IMG/VR virus record: IMGVR_UViG_3300025325_000167
Coordinates: 1-20,177 of that record
Length of the DNA stretch: 20,177 bases
Origin: a virus
Strand: one strand, 5' to 3'
How positions within the stretch are numbered: position 1 is the stretch's first letter; each line of letters begins with the position of its first letter. The notes under the pieces are model-generated. The model saw nothing but the letters and a program-made list of their open reading frames with translations, was not told where the DNA came from and made no database searches. This document shows, one piece after another, positions 19,671-20,177 of the stretch. The position numbers and the translations under genes were made by a program.

Positions 19671-20128
19671 TTATCAGGCTCTTCGCTCAGCTCCTCGCCT
19701 TCCGCTACTGCTGCCCGTCCTGTGGCACGCTGAACACGATCTACCACGGTCAGCGGCACCAGAAGAAAGGGCGCTACAACCGGATCACCGGGCAGATCAG
19801 GTGCGAGGGCTGCCAGAAGGTCTACTGGACAGGACTCTTGCTCTGGCCGAGAAAGCCGCGCGACCACAAGCGCATCGGCGGACACCCGGACACCAGTCCG
19901 ACCCTGCGCGAACTCGCCTTGATCCGACAGGAATATGCCATTACCCAAGTACCCAGGACCGATCAAGGGCGCTTTGTCCCCGTACGCAAGGGCAAGCGGG
20001 ATCTGGTCAATCGAATCTTTGAGGAGGAGCCGGGCGAGGCGGAATTAGCGGAAGTGGAACCGGACGAGCCGGAGAGCGCCGGGCCGAAGAGCGGATATAG
20101 GAAACGGAGAGGAAAGGGGACACCATGA
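19667..20128 (+). CDS. Zinc-ribbon protein with acidic tail, 153 aa
   Basis: ATGA start at 19667. Cys at 16, 19, 46 and 49 (RYCCPSCGTLNTIYHG and GQIRCEGCQKVYW) form a zinc ribbon; the middle (SPTLRELALIRQEYAITQV) is helical, and the end is acidic (EEEPGEAELAEVEPDEP) then strongly basic. An early phage ribbon protein of this kind could touch DNA or polymerase; unproven. Last full gene of the rightward operon. Confidence 0.6.
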   Translation: MIIRLFAQLLAFRYCCPSCGTLNTIYHGQRHQKKGRYNRITGQIRCEGCQKVYWTGLLLWPRKPRDHKRIGGHPDTSPTLRELALIRQEYAITQVPRTDQGRFVPVRKGKRDLVNRIFEEEPGEAELAEVEPDEPESAGPKSGYRKRRGKGTP

Positions 20129-20177
20129 CGAGACGCTGATGCGGTGGTATTATCGAAAGATGTACCTCTAGGTGGGT
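20125..20177 (+). other. Start site of a downstream gene, unclear frame
   Basis: A strong ribosome site (GGAAAGGGGACACC) precedes ATG 20125, but the frame stops after four codons (MTRR, TGA at 20137-20139). ATG 20139 overlaps that stop and gives MRWYYRKMYL then TAG. No real gene can be assigned in these bases. Confidence 0.3.

Noticed and set aside
1-20177. Alternative genetic code with UGA as sense, suggested by the interrupted frames at 13936 and 20137
   Set aside because: UGA ends most genes here at tight ATGA, TGATG or GTGA junctions, and UAG and UAA are also used as stops.
1-20177. CRISPR array, insertion sequence, integrase or attachment site
   Set aside because: No regular repeat-spacer units, transposase or recombinase motifs, or tRNA-end repeats were found.

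Overview
The window is a slice of a tailed double-stranded DNA phage (Caudoviricetes): portal, large terminase, scaffold-like and capsid-like genes, a lysis set, very short or overlapping gene junctions (ATGA, TGATG, GTGA) and many tiny ORFs. It is GC-rich. No integrase, tRNA or bacterial housekeeping gene is visible, so the host cannot be named. It reads like an environmental phage contig, cut at both ends.

Layout. Positions 1 to about 17,064 form one long leftward (minus-strand) late transcription unit. In transcription order it holds: a zinc-ribbon/membrane protein, a GNAT-like (possibly Mom-related) protein, small unknowns, a DnaJ-like zinc-finger protein that could be the small terminase, a membrane peptide, a cysteine-peptidase endolysin, an unknown, a second membrane peptide, a LAGLIDADG homing endonuclease, a two-helix holin-like protein, the large terminase, a run of small accessory genes, the portal, two small genes, an intrinsic terminator, three tiny basic proteins, a scaffold-like gene pair, the probable major capsid protein, other virion proteins, a probable neck adaptor, and small zinc-binding genes running off the left edge. 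Positions 17,065-17,502 are a divergent control region with a sigma-70-type promoter, an extended -10 element, operator-like repeats and two DnaA-box-like sites. Positions 17,503-20,128 form a rightward, probably early operon of small proteins: a Cys-rich protein, a ribbon-helix-helix regulator, a Cys/His-rich protein, unknowns and a zinc-ribbon protein.

The most interesting signal is in the large terminase. The reading frame breaks at 11,793-11,807 on AAG GAG TAC CCC TAG C. This has the layout of the bacterial prfB +1 frameshift site: Shine-Dalgarno-like hexamer, one codon, slippery codon, stop, C. A +1 slip joins the ATPase half to the nuclease half exactly inside a conserved terminase stretch. 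That suggests programmed +1 frameshifting in a packaging motor gene; a one-base error in a run of four C is the main alternative.

How the parts fit: the early operon probably encodes regulators acting on the divergent region. The late operon makes the packaging motor, head, neck and lysis proteins. The terminator at 6,265-6,307 may set the ratio of portal/terminase to capsid transcripts or require antitermination.
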